Shown here one piece after another: positions 26,597-35,141 of a DNA stretch of 64,000 nucleotides (position 1 is the first letter of the stretch; each line of letters starts with the position of its first letter). The notes under the pieces were generated by a model. It was not told where the DNA came from, did not search any database, and saw only the letters and a program-made list of their open reading frames with translations. The position numbers were made by a program, and so were the translations under genes. The stretch comes from Mesorhizobium neociceri (GTDB taxonomy: Bacteria > Pseudomonadota > Alphaproteobacteria > Rhizobiales > Rhizobiaceae). The stretch is from the NCBI RefSeq assembly GCF_013520985.1, contig NZ_JACDTY010000009.1:1-64000 (forward strand). The letters run 5' to 3'.

Positions 26597-27676
26597 TCAC
26601 ATGCGCCGCCCTGTTTCAGGATCGAACAGGTGCAAGCGCTCCGCATTGGCATGCAGCAAGACTGTCGAACCGGGCATATGCCTCACCGTCGGGGCGCAAC
26701 GTGCTGTGACTCGAGCACCGCCCAACTGGCCTATTATGAATGTGTCTGAACCGAGCGTCTCCGAAATGAGATAATCGACCCTCAGCCCTTTGGATTTGTT
26801 GATGGTGCCTATGCGACTTTCGTCGGTAATGTCCTCGGGCCTAATGCCGACTAAAACCCTTCTTTTCGACGATTTAGCGATAGGTTTCTGGGCCAAGCTT
26901 AATGTTTGTCCATCGCTCAGGGTCAGAATATCGCCATCCAATTCAGCTTCGATGATATTAATCTGAGGGGATCCGATGAACGATGCAACGAAGAGATTTT
27001 TCGGCTCATTGTAAAGCTCTTCTGGCGTTCCGGTTTGCGCGATCTTACCCCCGTGAAGACAGACAATCTTGTCGGCCAAGGTCATCGCTTCAGTCTGGTC
27101 ATGGGTCACAAAAATCGACGTCATACCAAGTTTTTGGTGCAGGATTTTGATCTGCGTGCGGACCTCGGTTCGAAGTTGGGCGTCCAGGTTTGAAAGTGGT
27201 TCGTCAAACAGAAATAGTTGCGCACTGCGGGCCAACGCCCTGCCCATCGCCACTCGCTGACGCTGCCCGCCCGAGAGCGCGCGCGGTTTGCGCTCAAGAT
27301 AGTCGGACAACTGAAGGAGCTGAGCGATCTCGCGTATGCGCCTCTCCCGAGCTTCAGCCGGGACCTTGTTCATCTTCAGACCGAAGCCAATGTTGGAGGC
27401 AACGGTCATGTTCGGATAAAGTGCGTAATCCTGGAAGACCATTGCCAGATTGCGGTCCTTTGGGCTGAGGTCGTTTGCCATGATGCCGCCCAGGATCAGC
27501 TCACCAGCTGTAATATCTTCCAGACCTGCGACCATTCTCAGGATCGTACTCTTCCCGCAACCGGACGGACCGACCAAGACGACAAACTCTCCATCTTGAA
27601 TATCCAAATCGACGCCATGAACAACAGGGTGCGAGCCAAATGACTTACTTAGTCCTCTAAGCGACACATCGACCAT
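26597..27676 (-). CDS. ABC sugar transporter ATPase, MalK/UgpC type, cassette B
   Basis: A 359-residue ATPase: Walker A GPSGCGKST (36-44), Q-loop VFQDYALYP, signature LSGGQRQRVAMGRA (134-147), Walker B FLFDEP (155-160), H-loop VTHDQTEA, and a C-terminal TOBE-type domain ending at HLFDPETGRRM. It begins 40 bases after the oxidoreductase gene. Since cassette C lacks an ATPase, this subunit or the cassette A one could serve it as well, as shared MalK-type ATPases are known (MsmK, for example). Confidence 0.92.
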   Translation of the reverse strand: MVDVSLRGLSKSFGSHPVVHGVDLDIQDGEFVVLVGPSGCGKSTILRMVAGLEDITAGELILGGIMANDLSPKDRNLAMVFQDYALYPNMTVASNIGFGLKMNKVPAEARERRIREIAQLLQLSDYLERKPRALSGGQRQRVAMGRALARSAQLFLFDEPLSNLDAQLRTEVRTQIKILHQKLGMTSIFVTHDQTEAMTLADKIVCLHGGKIAQTGTPEELYNEPKNLFVASFIGSPQINIIEAELDGDILTLSDGQTLSLAQKPIAKSSKRRVLVGIRPEDITDESRIGTINKSKGLRVDYLISETLGSDTFIIGQLGGARVTARCAPTVRHMPGSTVLLHANAERLHLFDPETGRRM

Positions 27677-27716
27677 GCATGCTCCTCATCAATTGCGGTA
27701 CGGCCGCAAGGACATT

Positions 27717-28976
27717 TCAAGTCAGGGTAAATCCATCATTGCTCTCGCGAAGCATTTTTTCCACGTCGTGCTGGACCTGCGCGGCGTTGCGGTATCGTTT
27801 TCCGAACCGGTCCATCCGCCATTGCTCCAAGCCCACCCATGGCTGTCCGGCGTGTCCTGTAATGTGCTCTGCCATTGCTCTGCCGAGCCCCGGGCCATGG
27901 GTCATGCCAAATTCATTGTCGCCCGAAGCCACATAGAGGCCATCGATACCAGGAACCGCCCCCGCCAGAAGCCGACGGTCCGGCGTATAAAGGGGCGCGC
28001 CCTGCTTCACCTTTAGCCCAGACCTGCGCGAGAACGCAGGCAGCATAGGAACGGCGAGGTCGGCTCGACGTTGCACTTCCAGAGCGCCGTCAATGGGAAC
28101 ATCGTCAAAGCGAGTTGGCACTGTGGTTTCAACAAACATGTCGCGTGGGTAGGCCGTGTACATGCCACCAAAAACCAACCCACCTTCGTGCTGGCGCACC
28201 CACAACACGTTGCCGCTTTGGCCGTCGGGTGCAATTCCCGTCAGAAAGAGCGCCGGCATAGACACAGGAATTTCCAAGGGCCTCGTCATCAATCGGGTCG
28301 CCACATGCGGCACCATAGGCAAATAGATCCCGTGCGGCTCAAGCAGCGCATTGCTCCAAGCCCCGGCTGCGATGACCACCCGTTCTGTCGCGATGTATCC
28401 GACCGAAGTCTCTACGCCGACTACCCTTCCCTGCCGCACCACCAGACTGAGCACTGAACAATGGGCATCGACCCGCAGACCTCCGCGGCTCAACTCTTCA
28501 GCCATTGCCGGGCCTACTTTCGACGCCGACAGCTGTCCAGCTGTCGGCTGCAGGACGCCCCCAAGTATGCGACCCGCGGGCACCACGCCGCCCGTAATCT
28601 CTTGAACCTGAACCGGGTCGAGGCGATGAGTTGATGGCTCCTCAGGATGTGCGACCATCGACTGCATATGAGACCAGGAGACCTCATTCCCGGCCACCCA
28701 CAAGAGGCCGTTCTGCCGGAAGTCGATCTCGTTCCTGGCGTGTAGTGCCGCGTAGAACTCCAGGCCATATCGCTCGAGGCGCGCTTCCTCGGCGCCTTGA
28801 GTTGCGGCAGAAACAGCCCAGATCGAAATGAACCCGGCCGCGGCGGAACTCGTCCCACTGAAGAGGCCGTCTCGTTCGATTAAGCTTATGTCTGTGACAC
28901 CCCGCTCTTGTAGATGCCACGCGATCGCGCATCCGAAAATGCCGCCGCCGACGATTACAACGTCCCTGGTATCCAT
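27717..28976 (-). CDS. FAD-dependent oxidoreductase of the DAO (D-amino acid oxidase/glycine oxidase) family, cassette B
   Basis: A 419-residue flavoprotein. The N-terminal dinucleotide-binding loop is VVIVGGGIFGCAIAWHL (6-22) with Glu34 ending the second strand (SLIERDG). The C-terminal FAD signature is DGLYVASGDNEFGMTHGPGLGRAMAEHI near residue 350-377. Family members oxidise secondary or primary amines, for example sarcosine, glycine or D-amino acids. It heads cassette B. Pairing a DAO oxidase with an ABC importer suggests catabolism of an imported amine or amino-sugar-like compound. It is about the size of single-subunit sarcosine oxidases, but the substrate cannot be told. Confidence 0.85.
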   Translation of the reverse strand: MDTRDVVIVGGGIFGCAIAWHLQERGVTDISLIERDGLFSGTSSAAAGFISIWAVSAATQGAEEARLERYGLEFYAALHARNEIDFRQNGLLWVAGNEVSWSHMQSMVAHPEEPSTHRLDPVQVQEITGGVVPAGRILGGVLQPTAGQLSASKVGPAMAEELSRGGLRVDAHCSVLSLVVRQGRVVGVETSVGYIATERVVIAAGAWSNALLEPHGIYLPMVPHVATRLMTRPLEIPVSMPALFLTGIAPDGQSGNVLWVRQHEGGLVFGGMYTAYPRDMFVETTVPTRFDDVPIDGALEVQRRADLAVPMLPAFSRRSGLKVKQGAPLYTPDRRLLAGAVPGIDGLYVASGDNEFGMTHGPGLGRAMAEHITGHAGQPWVGLEQWRMDRFGKRYRNAAQVQHDVEKMLRESNDGFTLT

Positions 28977-29266
28977 CGCGTCACCTGCATTCTCTATCGA
29001 CGCTAAAACGGCGCATTCGTGCGCATATTGAGTTCCACGCCGGTCTCGGCCAGCGAGCCCATTTCTCGAGCATTTTTTCTCGGGATCAGCATGTTGAGCT
29101 TCCCGTCTTAGTCAAAAGGCGAGCCGGCCGTGACCCGGCCGGCTCTGACGCTGGGGAGGATGCGCCATGGAACATGTGGTGGTGGCAAAGCCATTTCGTC
29201 TTCTTGGGAACACCTCTGGTAAGGCAACTCATGAAAACGGCTCACCTAAATATTGAAGCCTTTTTT

Positions 29267-29300
29267 CATCACCTTTGCAATAGGTGATGCTTATTTTTTT
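29267..29300 (+). terminator. terminator-like hairpin with T-run
   Basis: CATCACCT (29267-29274) and AGGTGATG (29282-29289) form a perfect 8-base stem with a 7-base loop, followed by CTTATTTTTTT. On the plus strand this is a standard intrinsic-terminator layout, though no plus-strand gene precedes it. It could also be an attenuator or operator. Confidence 0.45.
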
Positions 29301-29886
29301 CTCTCCCCGAGTCTTGCCGGCATCAGAGCCCGATCCGCCCTACGATGCGGCGGGATCGCAGTGCTGGTTCGCCCCTAACAAACGCCTCTGCGATTGCGCA
29401 ACGATAGCGGGCAATATCGGCGAACTCGCGCTCGCGGACCAAGTTGCCGTCGCGCCAGATGCCATAGCCTGGTCGGTTGTCTTTGATGCTAAAGGGGCGG
29501 CGCCGGCGCCACGTGTCCTCGCGATCCCGGCGGGTCATGCACATCAAGCAAGTGTCCGGGCGAGAAAGCGCGAAGCGGGCACCTTCCGTCCGAGCAGCAT
29601 GCGCCATCACTATCGCACACGTTGAGGCGACGATGCAGTGTGGGCGCCATCCGATGGCGAAGTGCGAACTAACCGCCCACGTGCCCCTCCCCCGCAACCG
29701 GCGGGCGCGGCTTCGACAACACGCGATCAATCTTAACCGAGACGAAACAGGCCAAGGCAACCCTGTCGCTCACAGCTACCGGCCAGGCGTCGAACGTCGT
29801 TCCGGTGTTGAGGCGAGGTGCGACGTCGACAGTGCAGCAATTGCGGAGCGGCGGAAAAAATCTTAGCTTGGGGTTGGCGTTCCTGC

Positions 29887-29898
29887 TGAAAATTTTCA
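29887..29898. promoter_or_regulatory. 12-base palindrome TGAAAATTTTCA, likely operator of the RpiR gene
   Basis: Perfect palindrome 65 bases before the RpiR reading frame. Its GAAA/TTTC form suits RpiR/MurR binding, so autoregulation or control of the divergent oxidoreductase promoter is plausible. Confidence 0.45.
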
Positions 29899-29963
29899 AT
29901 ATGTCAGCCACCTTTGGTGAATTGCCGCTTGATTCGATCTAAGATTAGGGTGGGGTGGTCATT

Positions 29964-30791
29964 ATGCAGGAAAACGTCATTGCCCGGCTTCGCTCATCTC
30001 AACCAAGCCTTAGCCCCGCGCTCCTTCGCATCGGAGAGTATGTTCTCAAGGATCCGTCCGTCGTCGTAAACCAGACGATTACGGAGGTCGCGGATGGTGC
30101 GGGCGCCAGCGAAGCAAGCGTTTTGCGTTTCTGTCGGGATATCGGCTTCACAAGCTTCCAGCGCTTTAAGTTGGCTCTCGGCATCGAACTGTCGAGCGGG
30201 CGGGCAAAGGAGGTTCGCACTCCCTCGGGAGATATTGTCGAAGATGCACTTTCGGAGGTGATAACCGCTCTAACACGCACCGGCGACTTGCTCGACCGGT
30301 CGCAGCTTTCCTCCGCAGCAAAACACATAGTCAAGGCAACAAGCATTGATCTATACGGCGTTGCGGGATCGGCAAGCGTTGCGCGCTATGCACATTACTC
30401 CTTCACACGCTTGGGTCTCATATCACGCGTTCTTGACGACCCTCACCTGGCAATCATGAGTGCGGTCGGGCTTGGGCCCAAGCAGGTCGCAATTGCCATT
30501 TCCGAGTCCGGATCAACTAAAGAGACGATTAACGCGATCGTTGCCGCAAAGGCGACTGGCGCTTTCACGATTGCCATCACCAGCCACATCCGGAGCCCGA
30601 TAGTAGCGCACGCCAACGCTGTGCTGGCATCAGCTTCATCCGACACGCCAATAATGAGAGGCTTCTTCCTGCGCACGGCTGGGCAATATCTCATTCTTGA
30701 CTTGCTTACGTCCATGATTGCCAAGACCTCGAAGCAGGCTGGCATCTCCATGCAAGCTACCGCAGAAGCGACAATCGACAAAAGCTATTGA
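29964..30791 (+). CDS. RpiR/MurR family transcriptional regulator
   Basis: A 275-residue regulator: helix-turn-helix about 10-85 (TITEVADGAGASEASVLRFCRDIGFTSFQRFKLAL) and SIS domain about 125-260 (SIDLYGVAGSASVARY). The ATG at 29964 is used; an in-frame GTG lies three codons earlier (29955), and a GGGTGG stretch upstream could serve either. It is divergent from cassette B and convergent with the SIS isomerase gene of cassette C, so it may govern either one. Confidence 0.88.
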   Translation: MQENVIARLRSSQPSLSPALLRIGEYVLKDPSVVVNQTITEVADGAGASEASVLRFCRDIGFTSFQRFKLALGIELSSGRAKEVRTPSGDIVEDALSEVITALTRTGDLLDRSQLSSAAKHIVKATSIDLYGVAGSASVARYAHYSFTRLGLISRVLDDPHLAIMSAVGLGPKQVAIAISESGSTKETINAIVAAKATGAFTIAITSHIRSPIVAHANAVLASASSDTPIMRGFFLRTAGQYLILDLLTSMIAKTSKQAGISMQATAEATIDKSY

Positions 30792-31170
30792 CGCATCTTG
30801 GTCCCGGTCCGCAGCGCTCCGTCAGGAACGTCCCGAGTGCTGCTTTTGACTTCAGGTCCGTTCGATACCTATGCTCAAAATCCAGCAACACCATTGCTTA
30901 CCTCGCGCGAGAAAACGAGCGACAGTGCGGAGCCGTCGCAAGTGCCAATCATTCAGCCTCTATCGCGGGGCCAATGTTTGAGACTCGATCGCGGCTCTGC
31001 CCCAGTGCGAACGCGCACTTGCATGCTGCCATATCGGGCGCAGCCCTGACGGCATGTCTTCACTGGCGTTTCATCGGACAGCCAGTCCTTGGCGACGAAA
31101 ATTCATCGACGCGAGCCAGCCTGCCAGCAACGAGTGGAAGGAGCTCCACAAGCGTTCAACGACGGTTCCG
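30792..31170. other. no gene recognised
   Basis: Convergent gap between the RpiR gene and the SIS isomerase gene. Open frames here have no family resemblance and no ribosome site, and no clear terminator hairpin was noticed. Confidence 0.4.
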
Positions 31171-32169
31171 CTAGAAAGCCTCAAGTACCTTTGTATCAGA
31201 CTGCGAATACCGAAATGGCGTGTCTGTCAGGCCCGCCGCATCGGACAGTTCGGCGGCCAGCAATTGCGCCGGCAAAATGTCGACGATTGAGCGCGCCGCC
31301 CGATTCTTGAGATCTGGAACTTTGACCACAACAAGGTTGCGCCGATCGTCCACCGCATTATCGGCGGTCACCAACAGTACTGAGCAGCCGATCTCCGCCA
31401 GGTCGTGAGCTAATTTGATTTCTCTGGCGTCACCGAAGATGACCACACCGGTTTTTTCGTCCATCGATTCCATAGGGCCGTGCAAATAGTGTAAGGTGTC
31501 CTCTCTGCCGGTGGGGATTCTTGCTGCCTCACGCAGCAGCAGGCAGGCTTCTCCCGCAGTGCCAAAACCGGATAAAGCTCCAACACTATCGATTGCGCGG
31601 CGGTTCCGAAATATCTCCAGAGCGGCTTGCATTTTTTTGGAAGAGCTATCCAATACGTCTGCGGCGATCGACGGCATGTCTTTCCAATCGAACTCCCCGC
31701 CGTCGCATAGCGCGTCGACGAGCAATCCGCCCGCCATGACTGAGCCTGTGTAGCCAGTAGCCGAGGGAAGAGCATCTGGTCCGCATTCAAATCGTAGGCT
31801 CGCGGACGCGGTGCGCGAAAGAGGATCATTTCCTTCGCTGGTTATTGCCACGGATGGCAAGTTCGCATGGGATCGGATAGCCGAGATCGGCTCGATGCTT
31901 CTACCGCCGGCTGAAAAAGCAATGATGGCGTCGCCCGGGTTGCCGGGCTCCATTAGGTCGACGGCGCGCCACGGAGCGGCCCTCTTGCCACGACGTTGAA
32001 GTTCACCAGCTACGACAACCGCCGCCTCGTAGCTGGCACCAATTCCTGTGAGAACCAAGGAGCCTTCCCTGAAGGGAGCGCAGTCAAAATTGCGCAATTG
32101 GGCGCTTACCACTTCGCTAATATGCGAGAACTGCTTAGGCTGACGTGAGATGGTTGACCTATAAGACAT
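31171..32169 (-). CDS. double-SIS-domain sugar isomerase/deaminase-like protein (AgaS/GlmS-isomerase type), cassette C
   Basis: A 332-residue protein built of two SIS folds (about 25-150 and 180-320). Signature pieces are LTGIGASYEAAVVVAGEL (39-56), the phosphosugar-binding IIAFSAGGRSIEP (~83-95), LSGFGTAGEACLLLREAARI (~198-217) and the HGPMESMDE segment (~229-237) typical of isomerases acting on glucosamine-6-phosphate. It begins three bases after the kinase gene, so the pair is coupled. The likely role is isomerisation or deamination of an amino-sugar phosphate made by that kinase. Family is firm; the exact reaction is inference. Confidence 0.85.
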   Translation of the reverse strand: MSYRSTISRQPKQFSHISEVVSAQLRNFDCAPFREGSLVLTGIGASYEAAVVVAGELQRRGKRAAPWRAVDLMEPGNPGDAIIAFSAGGRSIEPISAIRSHANLPSVAITSEGNDPLSRTASASLRFECGPDALPSATGYTGSVMAGGLLVDALCDGGEFDWKDMPSIAADVLDSSSKKMQAALEIFRNRRAIDSVGALSGFGTAGEACLLLREAARIPTGREDTLHYLHGPMESMDEKTGVVIFGDAREIKLAHDLAEIGCSVLLVTADNAVDDRRNLVVVKVPDLKNRAARSIVDILPAQLLAAELSDAAGLTDTPFRYSQSDTKVLEAF

Positions 32170-32172
32170 GCA

Positions 32173-33078
32173 TCATTTCCCTGTGCAAGTGAAAGAGAGT
32201 TTTTCGGCGATATGGCAAGCGCCCTCGACCGGGGCACGGTCCAAAAAACGGACGGAAATATTCTCGTCAAATCGAGCCCTCATCTCTCGCAGGAATGCTG
32301 TCGCCAGCAGTCTCTGGCCCAAGATGACTGCACCGCCAGCCACAACGTTCTCGACACCGACGCCCGATAAGTTGAGATGCCGGACAAGTTGCGCCAACGC
32401 AGCCGCACCCTCGTCAATCACTCGCCTCGCCAATGTTGAGCCGGCCTCCGCGGCTTCAAAGACCCGCGGAGCGTGCCGGCCCAGATCTGCAGCACTACCT
32501 TCTTCAGCAAGCGCCGTGCCCAAGTGGGTAGGTCGGTCGAGTTGGAATGCGCTGCACAGAATCGCCACTAGCGGTTCCGCACAGGAGCCGCCCCGATCGA
32601 TGTGCAATCGAGCAGCTTTCGCCGCTTCTCGCACCAATCCTGGCGCACTTCCCTCATCGCCAATTATCCAGCCCCATCCGCCAGCGACCTGCATGCGGCC
32701 AAGGCCGTCGCGAGAAACTGCAATCGACCCTGTCCCGGCTACAACGCCTATGCAATTGTGAAATCCCATGGCTGGTCCGAACAATTCGGCATCGTTGACG
32801 ACCATTATCGGGCAATCAAAAAACGCCTCGAATTGCGCACGAAATTGACTGCACTCCAAATCATCGTCACAACCATGAGCGCCGATTACGATTGCAGACG
32901 GCAGGTCTCCGTCCAGAAAATGGATGAGGAGGTCGGCCAGGCCCTTCACGGAATGAGATGAGCCCGCGGGCCGCCAATCGGCACTGGGCAAGATCAAGTC
33001 CCTGGCCTGAGATGACCTAGGGCTGACTCGCATATGCGTCTTGGTACCGCCGACATCGATGCCAATTGGGACCAACAT
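32173..33078 (-). CDS. BadF/BadG-type sugar kinase (N-acetylglucosamine kinase-like), cassette C
   Basis: A 301-residue ASKHA-fold kinase: phosphate-1 loop IGIDVGGTKTHMRV (5-18), the central VVAGTGSIAVSRDG (~111-124), and GGWGWIIGDEGSAPGLVREA (~132-151), which is characteristic of the BadF/NagK group that phosphorylates N-acetylglucosamine or glucosamine. Adenosine-binding residues appear in VVAGGAVILG near residue 250. Next to a SIS isomerase this indicates amino-sugar catabolism. A 400-base gap separates it from the HAD gene upstream, so it may have its own promoter. Confidence 0.85.
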   Translation of the reverse strand: MLVPIGIDVGGTKTHMRVSPRSSQARDLILPSADWRPAGSSHSVKGLADLLIHFLDGDLPSAIVIGAHGCDDDLECSQFRAQFEAFFDCPIMVVNDAELFGPAMGFHNCIGVVAGTGSIAVSRDGLGRMQVAGGWGWIIGDEGSAPGLVREAAKAARLHIDRGGSCAEPLVAILCSAFQLDRPTHLGTALAEEGSAADLGRHAPRVFEAAEAGSTLARRVIDEGAAALAQLVRHLNLSGVGVENVVAGGAVILGQRLLATAFLREMRARFDENISVRFLDRAPVEGACHIAEKLSFTCTGK

Positions 33079-33483
33079 TCACACACCGCACCGTGCACTG
33101 GTTCGCATATGATGATTTTTACCATCTTGTGATGAGAATGAGAAGGGAATTTTTATCGCCGGTCGAATTCAACTAAGCCATGATTGAAATTCAGGCATGA
33201 GGAGTGCGCAAGCTAGCGGCGCCACTGGGCATCAAGCCAATGCCCCGACCGCACGTGAGTGGCTCTCCGACGCCGGCGCCTGGCTTGGGGCGCTCACTAC
33301 CTCGAGAAGCTTATTGCCGCTTCGGCTGGACGGCCGCTAAGCCATCCCTCGTCGAGGGCGTCGGGCCGAACTTCTTCGGAACCAGCGTTGCATGATGAGA
33401 GCTGAAGGCGAGACGGCCGATGCTGAACGGCGCCCGTGCCAACTGTAATACACCACCTGATCAGGATGCGGCTCGTTTGCAGC
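33079..33483. other. intergenic, no gene recognised
   Basis: Probable promoter region for the kinase-isomerase pair. It contains an A/T-rich stretch about 33110-33165 (GATGATTTTTACCATC) that may hold the promoter. Nothing else was identified. Confidence 0.4.
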
Positions 33484-34194
33484 TCATGCAGCGTTGCAAG
33501 AGGTCAAAATGCTCAAAAGCTCAGCGCCATTGCAGGCCGTACCAAACACCGGCACGCCAGAGAGTTTGGCGATATATTGAGGGGTGCAATGACGTCCGCC
33601 GAGAAACTTTACCGCTTGCATCCCTGCGGCACTGGCAGCTTTCAGCCCTGAAAAGCTGTCCTCGACAACCAGACAGCGCTCCGGCCTGGTTCCCATCAGC
33701 TCCGCGGCAAACAAAAACAGATGCGGTGCAGGCTTAGGGTAGACGACGTCCTGGGCGGAAACGAACCGTGTGCCGATGAAGGGCAGAAGATTTGCGGCAC
33801 GCAATTTTACAATCAACCGGTCGCGGGGGCTGTTGGAGGCCACGCAAAATGGCAGCTCCAAATTACCCAGCAGTTCAATGACCCCGGGCACCGGCTTCAA
33901 TTTTTCGCGCAGTGCTGCTTCCAGACGACCAAGGAACCGAGACCAGAACTCTGATTCAAGGCGGATGCCGAGTTCCCGTGCAATGTTGGATGAAATATCG
34001 GCCAGCTGGCGTCCCGCAAACCGGCAAACCGCCTCATCGACAGTGATTTCAATGCCCTCCCCCCTGAGGCTTTCCGTCAACAACTCGCCTTCCAGCCATT
34101 CGCTTTCCACGAGCACACCATCGCAATCGAAGATCACAAGATCAAAAGATCGGGTGGGGTGCGTGCCATTGGCCGCTCGTGTCAGTTGCGTCAT
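33484..34194 (-). CDS. HAD-IA phosphatase, cassette C
   Basis: A 236-residue HAD hydrolase, parallel to the one at 16327-17031. Motif I is FDCDGVLVESE, motif II CVASNSPRDRL, motif III the Lys of YPKPAPHLFLFAA, motif IV VVEDSFSGLKAA. The two share the phrase PAP-LFLFAA and the C-terminal GGRHC/GGHC. Its first ~15 residues before the fold (TRAANGTHPTRS) are extra. The ATG overlaps the stop of the metallophosphoesterase by four bases, as in cassette A. The likely role is sugar-phosphate dephosphorylation. Confidence 0.85.
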   Translation of the reverse strand: MTQLTRAANGTHPTRSFDLVIFDCDGVLVESEWLEGELLTESLRGEGIEITVDEAVCRFAGRQLADISSNIARELGIRLESEFWSRFLGRLEAALREKLKPVPGVIELLGNLELPFCVASNSPRDRLIVKLRAANLLPFIGTRFVSAQDVVYPKPAPHLFLFAAELMGTRPERCLVVEDSFSGLKAASAAGMQAVKFLGGRHCTPQYIAKLSGVPVFGTACNGAELLSILTSCNAA

Positions 34195-34988
34195 TTGGGC
34201 ATATGCGGCCTGACGATGGTGCTCTCATTCAGAAAACTCCATTCGTGCACGCAAACGCTGTCGCCGCCGACAAGAATTACGTTGTACGTGGGCTCGGCAT
34301 CGACGAACTCGGGGCGACGGAAATTTGCCAGATCGAGAACAATTTGATGCGAAGTACCGCGTGAGACCACTACCGGGTGCCCATTCACCACCGCGTTCAC
34401 CGGTAGATGATAATGACCGGCGAAGATTTGGAGGACGTGTCCCGCGGCAACAGCATTCCAGAAGCTTTCCGGATCCACAAACGCGATGTCTGAAAATCCG
34501 GGAACTCCAAAACCGGTTCCTTCTGGCGCATGGTGCATAAAAATCAGGAGACGCTTATCACCAGCAGCTGACACACAGCTGCGCAACCACTCGAGTCGTG
34601 CGCTGCACAGCAATCCATATCCTTCGTCAGGCACGTGGGTATCGAGGAAAATGCAACGAACGCCATCCTTGTCAAAGCTACTTTGCACAAAGCCGTTTTC
34701 GTCAACCTCACATCCAGGAAACACGCCGCGAAAATTTTCGCGGTGGTCATGATTGCCAAGAAGCAATCGAATTGGCAGCGAAAAGTGCGCGACGATCTCT
34801 TTCAGTGCAAGATAAGCCAAAGGGTCTCCATCGTGCACCAGGTCGCCGGTGAAAACGACTAGCTCGGCATCGCCATGATGTGCCACGATATGCTTGAGAC
34901 ACTTCAACAGCCGACGTGCGGGATGAAGCCCAAATAGCTCTCCGTCGCCTGCGACCAAGTGTGTATCCGACAGCTGAATGATCTTCAC
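34191..34988 (-). CDS. calcineurin-like metallophosphoesterase, cassette C
   Basis: A 265-residue phosphodiesterase related to 17028-17837, with LSDTH, FTGDLVHDGD, LLGNHDHREN, MHHAPEG and FAGHYHLPV metal-binding blocks. The start is set at the GTG at 34986-34988, not the distant ATG at 35123, because VKIIQLSDTH is where the family begins and because the bases before it (GAGCTTATC) match those before the ATG of the paralogue (GGGCTTATCC). It follows the sulfatase gene by 153 bases and overlaps the HAD gene by four. In the last metal motif the cassette A protein has HGHVH where this one has GHYH. Confidence 0.82.
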   Translation of the reverse strand: MKIIQLSDTHLVAGDGELFGLHPARRLLKCLKHIVAHHGDAELVVFTGDLVHDGDPLAYLALKEIVAHFSLPIRLLLGNHDHRENFRGVFPGCEVDENGFVQSSFDKDGVRCIFLDTHVPDEGYGLLCSARLEWLRSCVSAAGDKRLLIFMHHAPEGTGFGVPGFSDIAFVDPESFWNAVAAGHVLQIFAGHYHLPVNAVVNGHPVVVSRGTSHQIVLDLANFRRPEFVDAEPTYNVILVGGDSVCVHEWSFLNESTIVRPHMPK

Positions 34989-35141
34989 GATAAGCTCTAA
35001 GATTGAGCGCCGCATCAAAGATGCAACGTTTGTTTGGCAGCGATGAGCTATTTGAGGGTCTTGGCGACGCTGGTCGCCTCTGAATCGGGAAACGGCCCGC
35101 CCAGTGACTACCAAGCAGAGCATATCCGGGAGGCGCGAGCG

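Larger units (their letters stand above)
28977..29963. other. divergent intergenic region; hairpin and operator-like palindrome, no gene recognised
   Basis: Nearly 1 kb between the FAD oxidoreductase (leftward) and an RpiR gene (rightward). Overlapping frames on both strands (29284-29760) show no recognisable domain. A hairpin with a T-run lies at 29267-29300 and a 12-base palindrome at 29887-29898. Confidence 0.45.

Noticed and set aside
29323..29760. 145-codon minus frame and overlapping plus frame in the divergent gap
   Set aside because: Arg-rich translations typical of non-coding G+C-rich DNA; no family resemblance.
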